The notes under the pieces are model-generated. The model was not told where the DNA came from, ran no database searches, and saw only the letters and a list, made by a program, of their open reading frames with translations. From Gigaspora rosea (Eukaryota > Glomeromycota > Glomeromycetes > Diversisporales > Gigasporaceae): DNA of 64,000 bases. Positions 45,510 to 57,578 of the stretch are shown piece after piece (within the stretch, counting starts at the first letter, position 1; the number at the start of each line of letters is the position of its first letter). Made by a program: the position numbers and the translations under genes. The stretch covers positions 168,828-232,827 of the forward strand of contig QKWP01000045.1 of assembly GCA_003550325.1 (NCBI GenBank), given 5' to 3'.

Positions 45510-46362
45510 GCCTTAACATAATGCAGGCCAAAATTTTACAATTTTGTGTAACCTTGGGCTATTTTCATATTGCACCAATAAAAACTCACCTTTTTTTGTA
45601 AATTAACAACATATAGGGGTGCAGAATAAGATTTTTGCAATTTTCATATAATCTCAGACTATTTTAATATTGCACTAATAAAAACTCGCCCAGTATTAAT
45701 ATTTTAATTAAAATTTACTGTGCAGATACCGCACAATTCATAAACTTTTCTGTGCGGCAAATACTGAGAAAATGTTTGCAACTGTGCGCATACTTATAAA
45801 ATGACAATTATTTCTTTGCGGCATCCACACATTTACTGAAAAAAATGTGTGCAAATTTTTGTTTCTGCGCGCTACACACAGTGCGCACAGTGAAAAATAA
45901 TCACTGAACTCACCTTTTTTGTAGATTAACAATATATAGGGGTTCAAAATAAGAAATTTTCAAATGTTTGTATAACTATACCATGGTGCAAATAGAAAAG
46001 GTTGATTAATGATCTAATTTATACAAAATCTATGGTGCAAATAGCAAAAACCATGGTGTAAATAGCATACCCTTATTTTAATATTATGTATTTTACTAAC
46101 CCATATTTTACTCTATATCTGATATTGTTTGGCTGTATTTTCGAATAATTTGTTAACTTGATATCAAAGATTATCCATTACATTACCTATCTTTTTTGTT
46201 AAGTTTGTATTTCTAAATGTGCATACTTGGTATTTAAAATTTGAGTAGCTAGTTCTTCATAAAGTTCAGTGGTATTATTTCATGTTTGTAAAAATAATGC
46301 TCATGATTCTTTATAAACACAATTTTTAATAGTCTGTAATAGTAAAATAATATATTATTACC

Positions 46363-47129
46363 ATATGTTGCCGAAAATAAGCTACCTTTTTTTGCCGATT
46401 TTTAACAAAAAAAACTGTGGGTAGCTTATTTTCAGGTTATTTACTATTTTAAATAATCTAAAGCACAACAAAGGGGTAGCTTATTTTCAAATACAAACAT
46501 TTAACAAGTAAAATAAATAAATATGCTGTAGACAATAAATAATTATGCTATAGACGATAAATAAATATGTTATAAATGATAAACAAATATGCAGAAAAAA
46601 TCAGTGGTAACTTATAAAGTAGTTTTGGTCAATCGATTATAATCGCTACATAGTAAAGTCTAAATTTTACTAAGCAAATCGATTAAGGTTGCATTAGTAA
46701 CCTTGTTCAACAGATCAAAATACACATACTCTAAAATTTTATAAAAATCAGAGAAGTTTTTATTATTTGACTTTTAATTTTTACATTCAACAGTTTTTTT
46801 TTACAAAAAAAGCTGTTGAACGTAAAAATTAAAAGTCAAATAATAAAAGGTTCTCCGATTTTTATGAAATTTTCAGGGTATGTGTATTTTGATCTGTTGA
46901 ACAAGTTTACTTATACGACTTAATCGATTTGCTTAGTAAAATTTCGACTTTACTATGTAGCAACGTTCATCGATCATAGGGGTAGCTTATTTTCGAAACT
47001 AAAAATTTTGTTAATTATCTTTTGGTGCGACAAAGAGGTGGCTTATTTTTGGGTCAAAGGCGTTTTGATGTTTTTGGATCAAAACTGGGGGTAGCTTATT
47101 TTAGGAGGTAGCTATTTTCGGCAATATAT
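46363..47129. mobile_element. element with TTGCCGAAAATA ends and GTAGCTTATTTTC repeats
   Basis: CATATGTTGCCGAAAATAAG at the left is inverted at the right (CATATATTGCCGAAAATAGC). TA on both sides would fit a Tc1/mariner-type duplication. GTAGCTTATTTTC or its complement occurs six to seven times, mostly outside the central foldback at 46632-46975. No transposase. Confidence 0.7.
46632..46975. repeat. large foldback, arms about 160 bp
   Basis: 46632-46792 is the reverse complement of 46812-46975 with scattered differences. Landmarks are CTACATAGTAAAGTC/GACTTTACTATGTAG and AAAAGTCAAATAATAAAA with its complement. The centre is an A/T run. RNA from either strand would fold into a long hairpin. Confidence 0.88.
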
Positions 47130-47543
47130 GGTATATATTATTATTATATAATTAAATTATTTTTACTTACATTTTGATTCATATTTAAACTCATTTAAGA
47201 ATAATGGTTATTTATAATAGTTTCTTCCTCTTCAGCACTATCATTATCAATTGACTAATAGATCATTTTTTAAACTTGTAAATTAATTGTACAAGATGTA
47301 AAATTAATGGTCATCAGGCAACCCAGTTAGCAACTTCATATTCTTATGTTTGATTAAAATAAAGTTAATTTTTTATTAGCTGATTCTTTTTGCATATAGT
47401 TAATATTAATGGTTGTTTTTGGTTTTGATGCTTTCTTATAATATTCATTACTACTAAGAAAAGTTATATCATTATTTATTTAAAAATAAAATTTTTTATT
47501 AATATAATAAAATTTATATTTAATAGTTAATATTACTATTTTC
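47130..47543. other. AT-rich stretch, nothing recognised
   Basis: No gene or clear repeat. Confidence 0.4.
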
Positions 47544-48015
47544 TTATTCAATATCTTCATCCATATCACTAATTTGTTCAATTTCATAAGATAATTCAAG
47601 TTCAAATTCATTTGCTTGTTCAAATTTATTTGCTAGTTCAAATTCATTTGTTTATTCATATTTATTTTTTTATTTATATTTATTTGATTGTTCAAATTCA
47701 TCTAATCATCGAGTATTATTCCATTGTTTAATTGTTTAAATTTATTGGATTGTTTAAATTTATTGGATTGTCCAAATATATTTAATTGGTTAAATTTATT
47801 TGACTTATTAAATTTCTTCATTTGTTAAAGCTTATTAGTTTGTTTAAATTTATTTGCTTGATGAAATCTATTCATTTGTTCAAATTCGTTTGTTTGTTCA
47901 AATTTGTTTGCTTGTTCAAATTCATTTTCTTGTTCCAATTCATTGGCTTGTCCAAATTTATTTGTTTGATCAAATTTATTTGCTATCTGATTTCATTTGC
48001 TTGTTCAAATTAATT
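47544..48015 (-). pseudogene. degraded hexapeptide-repeat coding region (N-E-F-E-Q-A)
   Basis: On the minus strand, 18-bp tandem units encode hexapeptides of the form N-[K/E]-F-[E/K]-Q-[A/T]; about 20 units can be followed. One open run reads K-F-D-Q-T-N-K-F-G-Q-A-N-E-L-E-Q-E-N, then E-F-E-Q-A-N. The region ends in a non-repeat acidic tail, F-E-L-E-L-S-Y-E-I-E-Q-I-S-D-M-D-E-D-I-E, with a stop at 47544-47546. Several internal stops and frame changes show decay. The acidic tail strongly suggests a once-real C terminus. The family is unknown; hexapeptide repeats of another sequence occur at the start of the transposase at 22775. Confidence 0.55.
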
Positions 48016-48716
48016 TGATTGTTTATTATATTTGTTAGAATAGATTTCTTTTTGTCTAGAAGTATATATATACTAAAGTTAGTTTGTATATTCAATATAT
48101 ATAATCATAATAAATAATAGCAAAAAAATTTAACTTGAATGTTTTGATGCAGATATTTTGTTATTAGAAAATATAATAATTTTTTAGTTGCTTGGCTAGT
48201 AAAGTCTTTTTTTGAGTATTATTAGATTGTAATTTTTTTGGCACATTTTGTAAAAACAACAGTAATTTCAAATTAATTGTTTTGAATTATTTATATAATT
48301 ATTTCATCATAACATACATAATATTGATTATTAAATTGATAAAATTTCTGTATATTTACTATGATTTAAACTATAATTCAATATAATCTGATAGCTTAAT
48401 AACAGATTAATCATAAATTTTTAGAAAAATTTGCTTTCATAATTGCAGTTACAATTGCAATTGCAATTGTAATTGTAAAGCTAGAATCTTATAAGCACAA
48501 TCACAATTATTATTATAATTACAAAAAATTAATAATTGTAATTCTACAAAAAAAATAATATATACAACAATATTTTTCAAAATGACAAGACTTAATTGAA
48601 AAAGAAAATCTACTTAAAATTTACCAAATTGTCAAACTAGGCACAAAAATCTTTAATACTTTATTATATGTATCAGAAAAAAGTAATATATTTTAAACTT
48701 ATTAATAATAAATATT
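48016..48716. other. AT-rich stretch, nothing recognised
   Basis: A short run of GTTACAATTGCAATTGCAAT-type repeats lies at 48447-48475. No gene. Confidence 0.45.
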
Positions 48717-48982
48717 GGGTACTGCTATTTATACCATGGTTTTTGCCGTTTGCACCATGAATTTTATGTAACATTAGAACATTAATCAACATTTTCTATT
48801 TGCACCATAGTATAGTTATACAAACATTTAAAAATTTCTTATCTTGGTCCCACATGTTGTTAATCTACAAAAAAGTAAGTTTTTATTGGTGCAACATTAA
48901 AATAGTTTGAGGTTACATAAAAATTGTAAAAATTTTATTCTGCACCCTATATATTGTTAATCTACAAAAAAGGCAAGTTTTT

Positions 48983-50470
48983 AAAAGATCTTCCATAACT
49001 CTATTTACCAATCCCTTGTACCAACAATTACACTAATACTTCTAAGTTAAGTCTTAAAGAAACAGTTAAAAAATCAACGAAAAACATGCAACTTGGCAGC
49101 TATTATTTAGGGATACAGTTAACTAAGTATCTGTTAATAGCTTTAGAGTTTGTCACTCACCACAAAACTGGCACTTGCATTTAGAGGTAAAGTTCATAGA
49201 CTACCAGCTAACAAGCTTAGAGTTTATTACTTACCGCAAGACTACCACAAGACAAGAAGTACTTGGTGGCTCTCTGATGGACTTCAGACTATACAAGAAG
49301 AAATACTGTTCTTACTAGGTTTACAAGGGAATGTTTTTTGGTATCATTGGTATGTGGAGAATTTTCAAAAAAGTGTGTATTTTGGCGGACCTCCTCCAAA
49401 AAATCTGCAATGTTTACTGCTCCCAAAAAGAAAAGCCACCTACTGTATTGGACACAATTGTTACGAGTGGCTTGAAAACAAGTAACGTGGAATGATATGT
49501 AAAACTTATGGAGAAACCACTAGATGAAGATTCTAGAAGCTTTGTTTTAAGCAGTCCAGTTTATATGACTGCTTTCATTTAATATACTGAGACCTGGGCT
49601 GGTTAGTTGGAACAAGGTTATCAACGTTAACAATTTTTATTTAGAAAGTCTGACTAGTTATTATGATAACCTTGCTCAGCTAACTGTTAGGCCTTGGGTA
49701 AAAATTGATTAGTAGTGGAAGGCTATCATGAAGCCTGAGCTTTTCTTTCCTCTAAATGTATTTATTATTTTCTTCTGCATGTAATAATATTATATAGTCC
49801 AGTGCAAAAAGGTTCATACTTCAGATAGTTATTAGTAAACTTTTTTTTTACAAAATAAATTTTAATATTTTTATATTATTAAAAGTAGTTAGTATGCGGG
49901 TTAATTAAAATATAATTATTTGGTAGCTTTCTTGTTAAAATAAAAATTTTATTTATACTAACTTTTTTTTAAAAATTTTTTATATTAATGTAAAATTTAC
50001 TATATAAATTTAATAGTAATTTTTATATGTTTTATATAGTAAAAAAATAGAATTGCTTGACTTTATTGACTAATTTCTTAACAACTAGTGATCCAATTTG
50101 CCCAAATTTTAACCATATATTTATTATATGCACACTAATGCACTTGCATAACACAAACTTATAAAACCTCATACTTTTTGTGAAAATGTTTAATATAGAT
50201 TTTTTTAAAAAAAAAACTTTTTTTTTTATTCAATTCAAAAAATTGTATATAATGAATTGTTAAAATAAAATTATATTATAATAATAAAAACTGTATAAAA
50301 AGATAAATTATAGCCTACTTTATTTTATATAGAAAAATTAGAAATATTGAATCAAAAATTATGAAGCTAATTAAGTACAAAAATTAAGTATATTTTTGAG
50401 GTACAAACCTTTTTGCACCAGATCATACTAAACAAAAAAATGAAACTGGGCAAGGTCTCTGTTATAAAAA
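48983..50470 (+). mobile_element. unknown poly(A) retroposon, copy 2, long TSD
   Basis: AAAAAAGGCAAGTTTTT is directly repeated at 48966-48982 and 50466-50482. The body is collinear with 37830-38689 (AGATCTTCC start, GGTCTC...GTTATAAAA end) but interrupted by the mariner-type insertion at 49797-50425. CpG sites of copy 1 are mostly TpG or CpA here. The 111-codon frame at 49150-49485 (G-G-P-P-P-K-N-L-Q-C-L-L) parallels copy 1; function unknown. Confidence 0.82.
49797..50425. mobile_element. Tc1/mariner-type non-autonomous element, TA TSD
   Basis: TA lies on both sides (49795-49796 and 50426-50427). The ends carry CAGTGCAAAAAGGTTCATAC and, in reverse, TGGTGCAAAAAGGTTTGTAC. The uninterrupted retroposon copy at 37830-38689 shows the empty site. 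No transposase remains in its 629 bp. Confidence 0.82.
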
Positions 50471-50959
50471 AGGCAAGTTTTTATTGGTGCAACATGAAAA
50501 TAGCCAAAGGTTATACAAAGTTGTTAAATTCTGGCCCGCATTATGTTAAGATTAAGTAATTAGGGTAAGGGTTGGCCCATATTATAAAATTAGGGTTAGG
50601 ATTGGTCCACATTATAAAATTATATTAGCAGGCCTACTAGAATATTCTAACCAGTTCCAAGGTTACATAAAAATTGCAAAAATCTTATCCTGCACCCTAC
50701 ATGTCATTAATCTACAAAAAAAGGTGAGTTTTATTGGTGCGACATTAAAAAAGTCCAACATTACACAAAAATTGCGAATAAAATTTTTATATGTTGTTAA
50801 TTTACAAAAAAAGAGAACTTTTTATTGGTGTAATATATATTACTATAGTACAAATAGAAAAGGTTGATTTATGATCTAATGTTACATGAAATCCATAGTG
50901 CAAATAGCAAAAACCATGGTATAAATAGCAGTACCCTAAATATTTATATATATATAATT

Positions 50960-53474
50960 ATTTAATAATAATTTTTTTACAAAAAATTAGACAAATAATT
51001 ATATACTAATAATTTTTCTTGTAACAAATTAGATAAAGAATTATATAATAATTTTTCTCAAGAAAAATCAGATTAAGAATTATACAATAATAATTTTTTT
51101 CAAAAAAGCTTAGATGAAGAATTATATAATTTTTCTCAAGATAATAAACAAATTATATTACTTTTTCAAGAAGAATTAGATAAACAATTATATAATTTTT
51201 CTCAAGAAGAATCAGATAAACACTTAAATAATTTTTTACAAAAAAATTTTGATGAAGAATTATTTAATAATTTTTTCAAGATTATATAATATTTCTTCAA
51301 ATACTTCAGCAAATTTTAAAAATATTGCTGATGGAGCTAATAATTTATTTAAAAGATATAATAGTAATTATAGTCCTTATGTTCCAAATTTTACATCAGC
51401 TGTATTTTTTATATAAATATCAAAGCATATAATATATAAGTAATTCAATTTATATAAGTTGTATATAATATTATTAAATAAAATAAAGCTTACATATATT
51501 ACTTTATTTATAGCAACTTTAGCATATAATGACTTAATAAAAATACTTCAACATCCACAATTTAATATTGCTGACATTGTAACTAATATAAGATCTTTAT
51601 GAAAATGGAGAACAAATTTACTATTATTAAAAGTTTATAATCAAATATTCAAATTTTATCAAAATATATACCTTCAACTTCTTTACAATATAAAAATGCA
51701 TTTACTATATTACTATATAATTCTTTATAACAAATATTTAATAATCCAAACCTTTTTTCTAAAATGTATTTTGGAAGTGGCATAGAATCTAAAGAAAACA
51801 AAGAATTTTGGCATGGAAAGAATCGCCTTTATTTGGAACAAGTAAATTAAATATTAATAGGGGTTGTATAATATTTTATTGTATATATAAATTATATTAT
51901 TAAAACTTATACTAACTTAAATATTAAATAGTGTTTTATAATTCTAGTAATTGTGTACTTTGTCGAGAAATTAACTATAATAATACTAAAAAATATATTG
52001 CACATATTCATTCAATTGTTTTTATAGAAAATAAACTTTGCTTAAAAGTAGATAAATTACTTTTATTTGATCAAATTCCTAAACATTTACAAAGTGTACA
52101 ACAAAGAAATGAAAGTAATACAAAAAAGTTATTATGGTTACTTGAAGGATACTCAAATATTATACAACAAACAGATATTATATATCATATTTCTGTTTGG
52201 CTTCAAGATCAATTAAAACCAAAAAAATATAATTATGAAGTAGGTAAAATTTTATGCAAATTCAAAATATGCAAGATATGATCAACATTTAAATGACATC
52301 AACTTTAACTAAAACTATACCAACTTTAGAATTAGTACTATCTAATATTTCAGTAAAAAAATATTTATTGATATTTATTATGATGATTTTAATACATTTA
52401 GAAATACTTACCATTTTCTTGGAGGCATTTATTGCAAATTGGTAATATGCCTTTGAAATTGTGTCAGCAATTAAAAATCATTTTCTTGTGGGCCAAGTAC
52501 TATTTGGTGGCAATTCAAATGAATTTATGATGCCATTTTGAGAAGAAATTAAAAAATTACAAAATGGTATTCTTATGCACACATGTCAAGGATATTCTTG
52601 GATTATTGCTAGAAAAGGTTGTGCTACTGCAGAACTTCCACAAGGCAATGAATGACTTTGCAGGAATTAAATGACATAATGCAAAATTTGGATGTTGAAG
52701 TTGTTTTGTTAGTCAGAATCAATTAACTAATTAAGACTTTGATATATTTGCAAATTCTCAATTTCACCAATTAACATATAAGCAATTTAATGAAATAAAA
52801 GCACTTTCTAATAAATCTGAACAACAAAAATTAGCAACAAAGTATAAACTTACATTATATGAAAATATTCTTAAAGATATTGAATAAAATTATCATTTGC
52901 AAATACTATATGATATATATTATGCAATAGCAGGTACAACAATAAAATTACTTAATGCAACAATGAATATTTTAATAAAAGTGGAGAATCTGAATAGTTG
53001 AATCATTGGAGAAAAATAGAAAAACCTACTTGGTGGCCAAAAATGCTAAATCTATTAACTTATTGGCATTTATTTTCATTTTCTAATAGTTTAAAATTAG
53101 CAATGATAAGCTATTTATTTTAAGATGCTTTTTAAATATTAAGCATATTAAAAATATGGAAATAAATATTTTAAAAAAATGACTTAATGAATCTCATGTA
53201 CTAATTTCAACTAAACTTATTAAATGCTAGACAACTGTTTCAAAAGCTCTTAAGATTATATTTTCAAAAAGTTTTATTTCAACATGCTTATAACTTTAGA
53301 ACTTTGGTAAATGCAGCTGTTGGAATAAAAAATTAGTACACAAAACTTTTAAAAATATAGTTCAATATACAAATAAAAAACAAATTGAAAGAGATCTTGT
53401 TTATCAATATAATACACTTCAAGCACTTCAATTTATAATTGATAGTAGAAAATATTTCTGATTTCCTAATTATA
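50960..53474 (+). pseudogene. Plavaka-like (CACTA superfamily) transposase, 5' part, broken
   Basis: About seven tandem units of roughly 40 bp at 50985-51280 encode D-E-E-L-Y-N-F-S-Q-type repeats. Then comes N-Y-S-P-Y-V-P-N-F-T-S-A (about 51370), L-Q-H-P-Q-F-N-I-A-D-I-V-T-N-I (about 51545-51590), M-Y-F-G-S-G-I-E followed by E-F-W-H-G (about 51763-51815), a likely intron of about 90 nt (near 51842-51931), and an open frame to 52281 with V-L-C-R-E and L-L-F-D-Q-I-P-K-H-L-Q-S. Further blocks are I-Y-Y-D-D-F-N-T-F-R-N-T-Y-H (about 52375-52420) and scraps to R-K-Y-F just before 53474. The order F-G-x-G-I...E-F-W-H-G, L-L-x-x-x-x-P...L-Q-S and D-D-F-x-x-F-R agrees with what I recall of Plavaka transposases in fungi. 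Several stops and frame changes are present. The gene is cut at 53474 by the MULE insertion. Confidence 0.6.
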
Positions 53475-53966
53475 GGGTCCGCTAAAGCTTGTACTCACAT
53501 GATCAATTATGCATCTCAATAATCACCTAGTGATTATTGAATAATCAATATATAAATAAAAAATTAATTAATTATCTTATATATTCGATTTCTTTTTTTC
53601 ATTCGCATTATAGATTTTGTTTCTTTTTTGTTAATGTAAAACTGAATATTGTACTGTACATCATGTATCAAGATTTTTTAATACTATGCTGTACATACTT
53701 TTTTTTTTAAAGCCAAAGCTTTACTATGTGCGTGCTTTTTTTTTTAATTACATATTTTCTTAAAATTTTACCAAAAAATTACACCAAAATTTTTTTTAAT
53801 TTTTTTTTATGAATTAAAAATAAATTTAAATTTAACCCCTGATGAGAAATATAAAATTCGCTTTAATGTTAACCAACCGGTTACAATTCCATTAAGAGAG
53901 TTTGATAACAAATAGTAGCCCTTGTAACCAATATCTGAACACAATTTAACTACAAAAACTATAACA

Positions 53967-55740
53967 ATGGAAATTCTTGGAAAGTATATACCTGCTAGTT
54001 CACCAAATACAATGAATCAAGTAGTTGAAAAGAAGGAGTACCAATTAAAAAACATAGAAAGACCAAGGTTCGCCCCAGTAATTAATGTTCTGCCAAAATC
54101 AAGGTATATTACTTGGTTACTGAACAAAAAGTACGGTTTGAATAGTATTCAACTCAGCTGTTCATGTGCATACTTTAGAAGATAGTAAAAGGCTAAAATT
54201 GTTCGTGTTTTAGTTGAGCAAAAAGCCGTAAAAAACTATCCTTCTTTAGTGATAACTAGTGCAATTAAAGAATATGGAAAAGAAAATTTAGGGCCTGGTA
54301 AAAGTGTGAGAGAGTTAAAGTATAAAGAAATTGCCAAAATTAAAAACAAAGTTTGAGGATTACAGAATGCTCTTCTTATCTGTAATCCACAACTGTTATT
54401 GGACGTTCAGAAGACAATTTTTTTTAAAAAACCATGAGTATCAGGTTGAGCACTATAGAGTTTCTCACTAACATACCCAGTATTTCATTTTTGTCTATAA
54501 AAATCAACTAGAGAAGCTTGACATTTTGGCTAGCTGACCACTAGCTGACTCTTGTCAATTCTATACATAAGATTAACAGGTTTATTGGTGCCTATTTTCG
54601 TTGTATAATTGTGATAGTCATGGCTGTTGGAGTATTGGTACGCATTTTTATGTTAGCAAAGATGATAGCACTACTTTTGCTAAAGCGTTAAAAATAATTA
54701 AAAGGTTAGAGTGCTGTTGGGCTCTTCAGTATTTTTTATTGATCAGAGCCACATAGAGACCATGATAGCTTTCCCAGGTCTTAAAGGAGGTGAGCAGAAG
54801 TATAGTATTCTCTTTTGCACCATTCATGTTATGTGGACCTAGATGAGTAAAGTGTACAATACAAAAACCAGAAATAAAATGGTTAGAGCAATGCACAAAT
54901 AGACAAAAATTGATTGCGAAGAGGTTATCAAACAGGCAGTTAATAATTGTTCCATCCCGCAATTCAAAGGCATTTAGTTCAAAATTAAGCAAAAAATACT
55001 TACCAATAGTCCCTTTGGGCCCACCAGCACTCTCTGCTCCTTTTGCAAGTAAATTTACCAACCTCCTAGAATCGTATCATAACGAACTAAAATGAATAAT
55101 GTCTCCCTATCATGGTTTAATTGGTGCCTATTATAATATAGTAATACTTAATGCAAAAAAATGGTCAGATGCCGAATATGTGGCTTTTGAATTCAGTACA
55201 AAACAAATATTAGCATTTGGTATTGGTCATAAAATCCTTAATGAAATCTATAAATTTCTCTATCCTATTCAAAAGATGGTTATCGATGAAGCTTTGGCTA
55301 TTGAAAAAAGACTAAAAAAAGGTAAAGGACCTCTAGGCTTAATATTGTTAGAATATTAGTACCTGTTCTTTCATTGCTATTTACTACCTTGTCAGCATAT
55401 ATTTCATGACATATTTATGGTATTGATAAACTATTAATTGTTGATTCTTGAAAAAATTTCAGCAAATGTTCGAGGATAATAGATTTGAAATATATGAGCA
55501 CTGAGAGTTGGTTGAAATCAAGATATCAGAGAAATCTAAGGCTGAAAAGTCTGCAGAAAATAGACATATGATTGTAAATGAGTTAATAGAATGAGTTCGT
55601 GATATGTATTAGTGAGTTGAGAAAAAAGGAAATGCTGAGCAAGCAAATTCTTTTATTAGAGAATTAAATTTGCATATAGAGTCTGTTTTAACAAACAATT
55701 GAGAATGAGAATTTACATAGTAGAAATATTATACCACTAT
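53967..55740 (+). pseudogene. MULE transposase with SWIM-type zinc-finger remnant, broken
   Basis: An open start, M-E-I-L-G-K-Y-I-P-A-S, runs to 54185 and includes S-R-Y-I-T-W-L-L-N-K-K-Y-G. Next are A-V-K-N-Y-P-S-L-V-I-T-S-A-I (about 54230) and G-C-W-S-I-G-T-H-F-Y-V-S-K-D-D (about 54620-54665). The core F-F-I-D-Q-S-H-I-E and A-F-P-G-L-K-G-G-E-Q follows (about 54733-54800), where the D of I-D-Q-S is the likely catalytic Asp. Then come R-N-K-M-V-R-A-M-H-K, N-L-L-E-S-Y-H-N-E-L-K (about 55062-55092, close to the N-P-L-E-S-Y-H-x-E-L-K of relatives), an open 86-codon block at 55099-55359, and L-P-C-Q-H-I-F-H (about 55393), which fits the end of a SWIM zinc finger. Scraps of a charged C-terminal tail run to about 55740. 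Several frame changes and stops make it inactive. Position and strand fit the MULE in which it lies. Confidence 0.72.
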
Positions 55741-57578
55741 TGAAAATTTGATCATAATATCATTGTAAAGGTTTTAAAAAATAAAAGTTTTTTTTTAAAA
55801 AAACAATGCAATTTTTATTTTTTAAAAAAAAAGAATAAATATATGACTTTTAAATATATAATTTAAATATGTTTTATTTTTTAAAAAAAAATAATTAAAA
55901 TGATTTTTTATTAATGATTCTTTTTTTTATTCAATTGTTTTAAATAATTTTTTTTATAGAATTTGGGGCCGTTGCAATAGAAAGGGCCAATACTGCCCAA
56001 AAATGAAAATCAGGTTTTTGTTATATAAGAATAGATTTTGACACGCTACATTTTCTAATTATAAATGAAAATTAATTTGCATAATAAAAACTTGAGATAT
56101 TTAAAAAAATTTTTTTTGGAAGTTTTGTACATCACAGGATTATCTGATATAATGGACTAATCAAATCACAAAAATTTTGATTAACCCGGATCAGTCTGAA
56201 CAAAACAACTGGATTTTCTCAAAATCATATATAAGCCAGTATAGGCACTTTCTACTTCAAAGGCCCCATTTACTAACCATAACCAGTAGTGATAATCACT
56301 ACTGTCATGTGATACATAAAATTACAAACGTACATACAATACGTATGCAAAAATTTTAATTTATTATTAACCGTTATTACATTGAATTTATTTTTGCATA
56401 CATATAGTACACGCGTACGTACGTATATATTACTCATTTTTAGACAATTGTAACTGCCAAAAAAATCGTTCTTACAGAATTGGCATTATTGGCTTTAACT
56501 ATTTATCAGCTACGCACAACTATACATACACTTATATAAATCACTAAATTATGAGTAGGACAGCTTGTATTGCTTCACTTATGCTCAGCAATACCTACAG
56601 AGTTCGCTTCGCTCACCCTATAGTCGCTCACTACGGCTGTCGCCTCCGCTCTGCTCCTATTTTCTAAACCAATCCTAACACTAACCTTAACCCTAACCCT
56701 TACCCTAACTGAAACTCTAAAGCTAATTTTCTATCTCATCTATCTCAACTATGTCAAAAATCAAACACAAAACCTAATGTATGGTACGACAAATAAGTCA
56801 AATACAACGCAAAAAAAAAACTGACAACAACAATAAATGTATCCAGTAACGCATCAAAAAGCGTAATGATAGCAATCTATCATGAACCTGAAAAGAATTA
56901 GTATTGCACAAACACGCAACTAAAAGCAAAAAAAAGAAACGAATGCTTAGCTGTACAGTTGAGAAACCCAATTCTAAAGGTAATGCACCAGCGACAAACC
57001 GGACAATACACAAGACAAAAATACTTAGTAGCTTTAAACTGACAATACTAAAAATGAAAAACCCAGGTAACGCACCAAAAGATTATGGAAGAAAGAGCAC
57101 CAAAGTGGACGACACCAACGATGGAAGAAAGAGAGTGATGCCAAACTAAACAATGAAAGAAGAATAATTGGAGACAAAAAGAAGCACCTATCAAAGCCAA
57201 ATAAAAAGCATGAAACTAAACTACTACCATCGAAAGAAAAATCTGTATCACAGGAATCCAATTAGATGGCACCAACTGACGAAAAAGAAAACGCTGAACT
57301 GAAAGATACCAACGACGAAAGAACTGGACGGCACCAATGACGAGAGAAGTATACCAATAAGATGGACGATAATATAAAACTAAAAAAAAAGAAAAAAATA
57401 AATATTAGTATATGGTGTTTATTTTTGGTGCGGGATGCACCGTGTGTGGGGTCCGAAATTCCTGGTCGGATGCATCGAAATGCATCAGAACAATGGTCGG
57501 CTGGATCAGAATCAATCAAATTTTAATTAAGTATATTTTTAATTTGCATTATTTTGGTGCAAGGTGCACCATGACATA
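55741..57578. other. MULE interior: AT-rich, then purine-rich repeats
   Basis: Poly(T)/poly(A) runs cover 55780-55960. A CpG-containing patch lies near 56585-56660. 56800-57390 is A/G-rich with repeated CACCAACGATGGAAG-like phrases, related in style to 18690-18760 and 59370-59540. Near 57429-57444 and 57552-57568, GGTGCGGGATGCACC and GGTGCAAGGTGCACC look like the end motif of another small element. The frames here are purine-tract shadows. Confidence 0.45.

Larger units (their letters stand above)
44339..46072. mobile_element. GGGTACTGC-family element, copy 1, 8-bp TSD, with two nested insertions
   Basis: TTATTTTA is exactly duplicated at 44331-44338 and 46073-46080. The left end GGGTACTGCTATTTACACCA and the reversed right end GGGTATGCTATTTACACCAT continue as GTTTTTGCTATTTGCACCAT-like arms. 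It contains the complete insertions 44877-45282 and 45395-45509; without them it would be about 1.2 kb. Internal phrases (GCAATTTTTGTGTAA, AGATTAACAACATATAG) repeat several times. No transposase. The same element, with its own duplication, is at 48717-50936. Confidence 0.9.
48717..50936. mobile_element. GGGTACTGC-family element, copy 2, 8-bp TSD, with retroposon inside
   Basis: TAAATATT is exactly duplicated at 48709-48716 and 50937-50944. The ends are GGGTACTGCTATTTATACCA on both sides. The interior carries the retroposon copy 48983-50470, itself hit by the element at 49797-50425. Without these it is about 730 bp, so copy 1 and copy 2 differ in internal content. Confidence 0.9.

Noticed and set aside
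54726-55061. 111-codon minus-strand frame
   Set aside because: Shadow of the MULE transposase core read on the other strand.
56798-57519. Overlapping frames on both strands in the MULE interior
   Set aside because: Arise from A/G-rich repeats; composition is that of the tract, not of protein.
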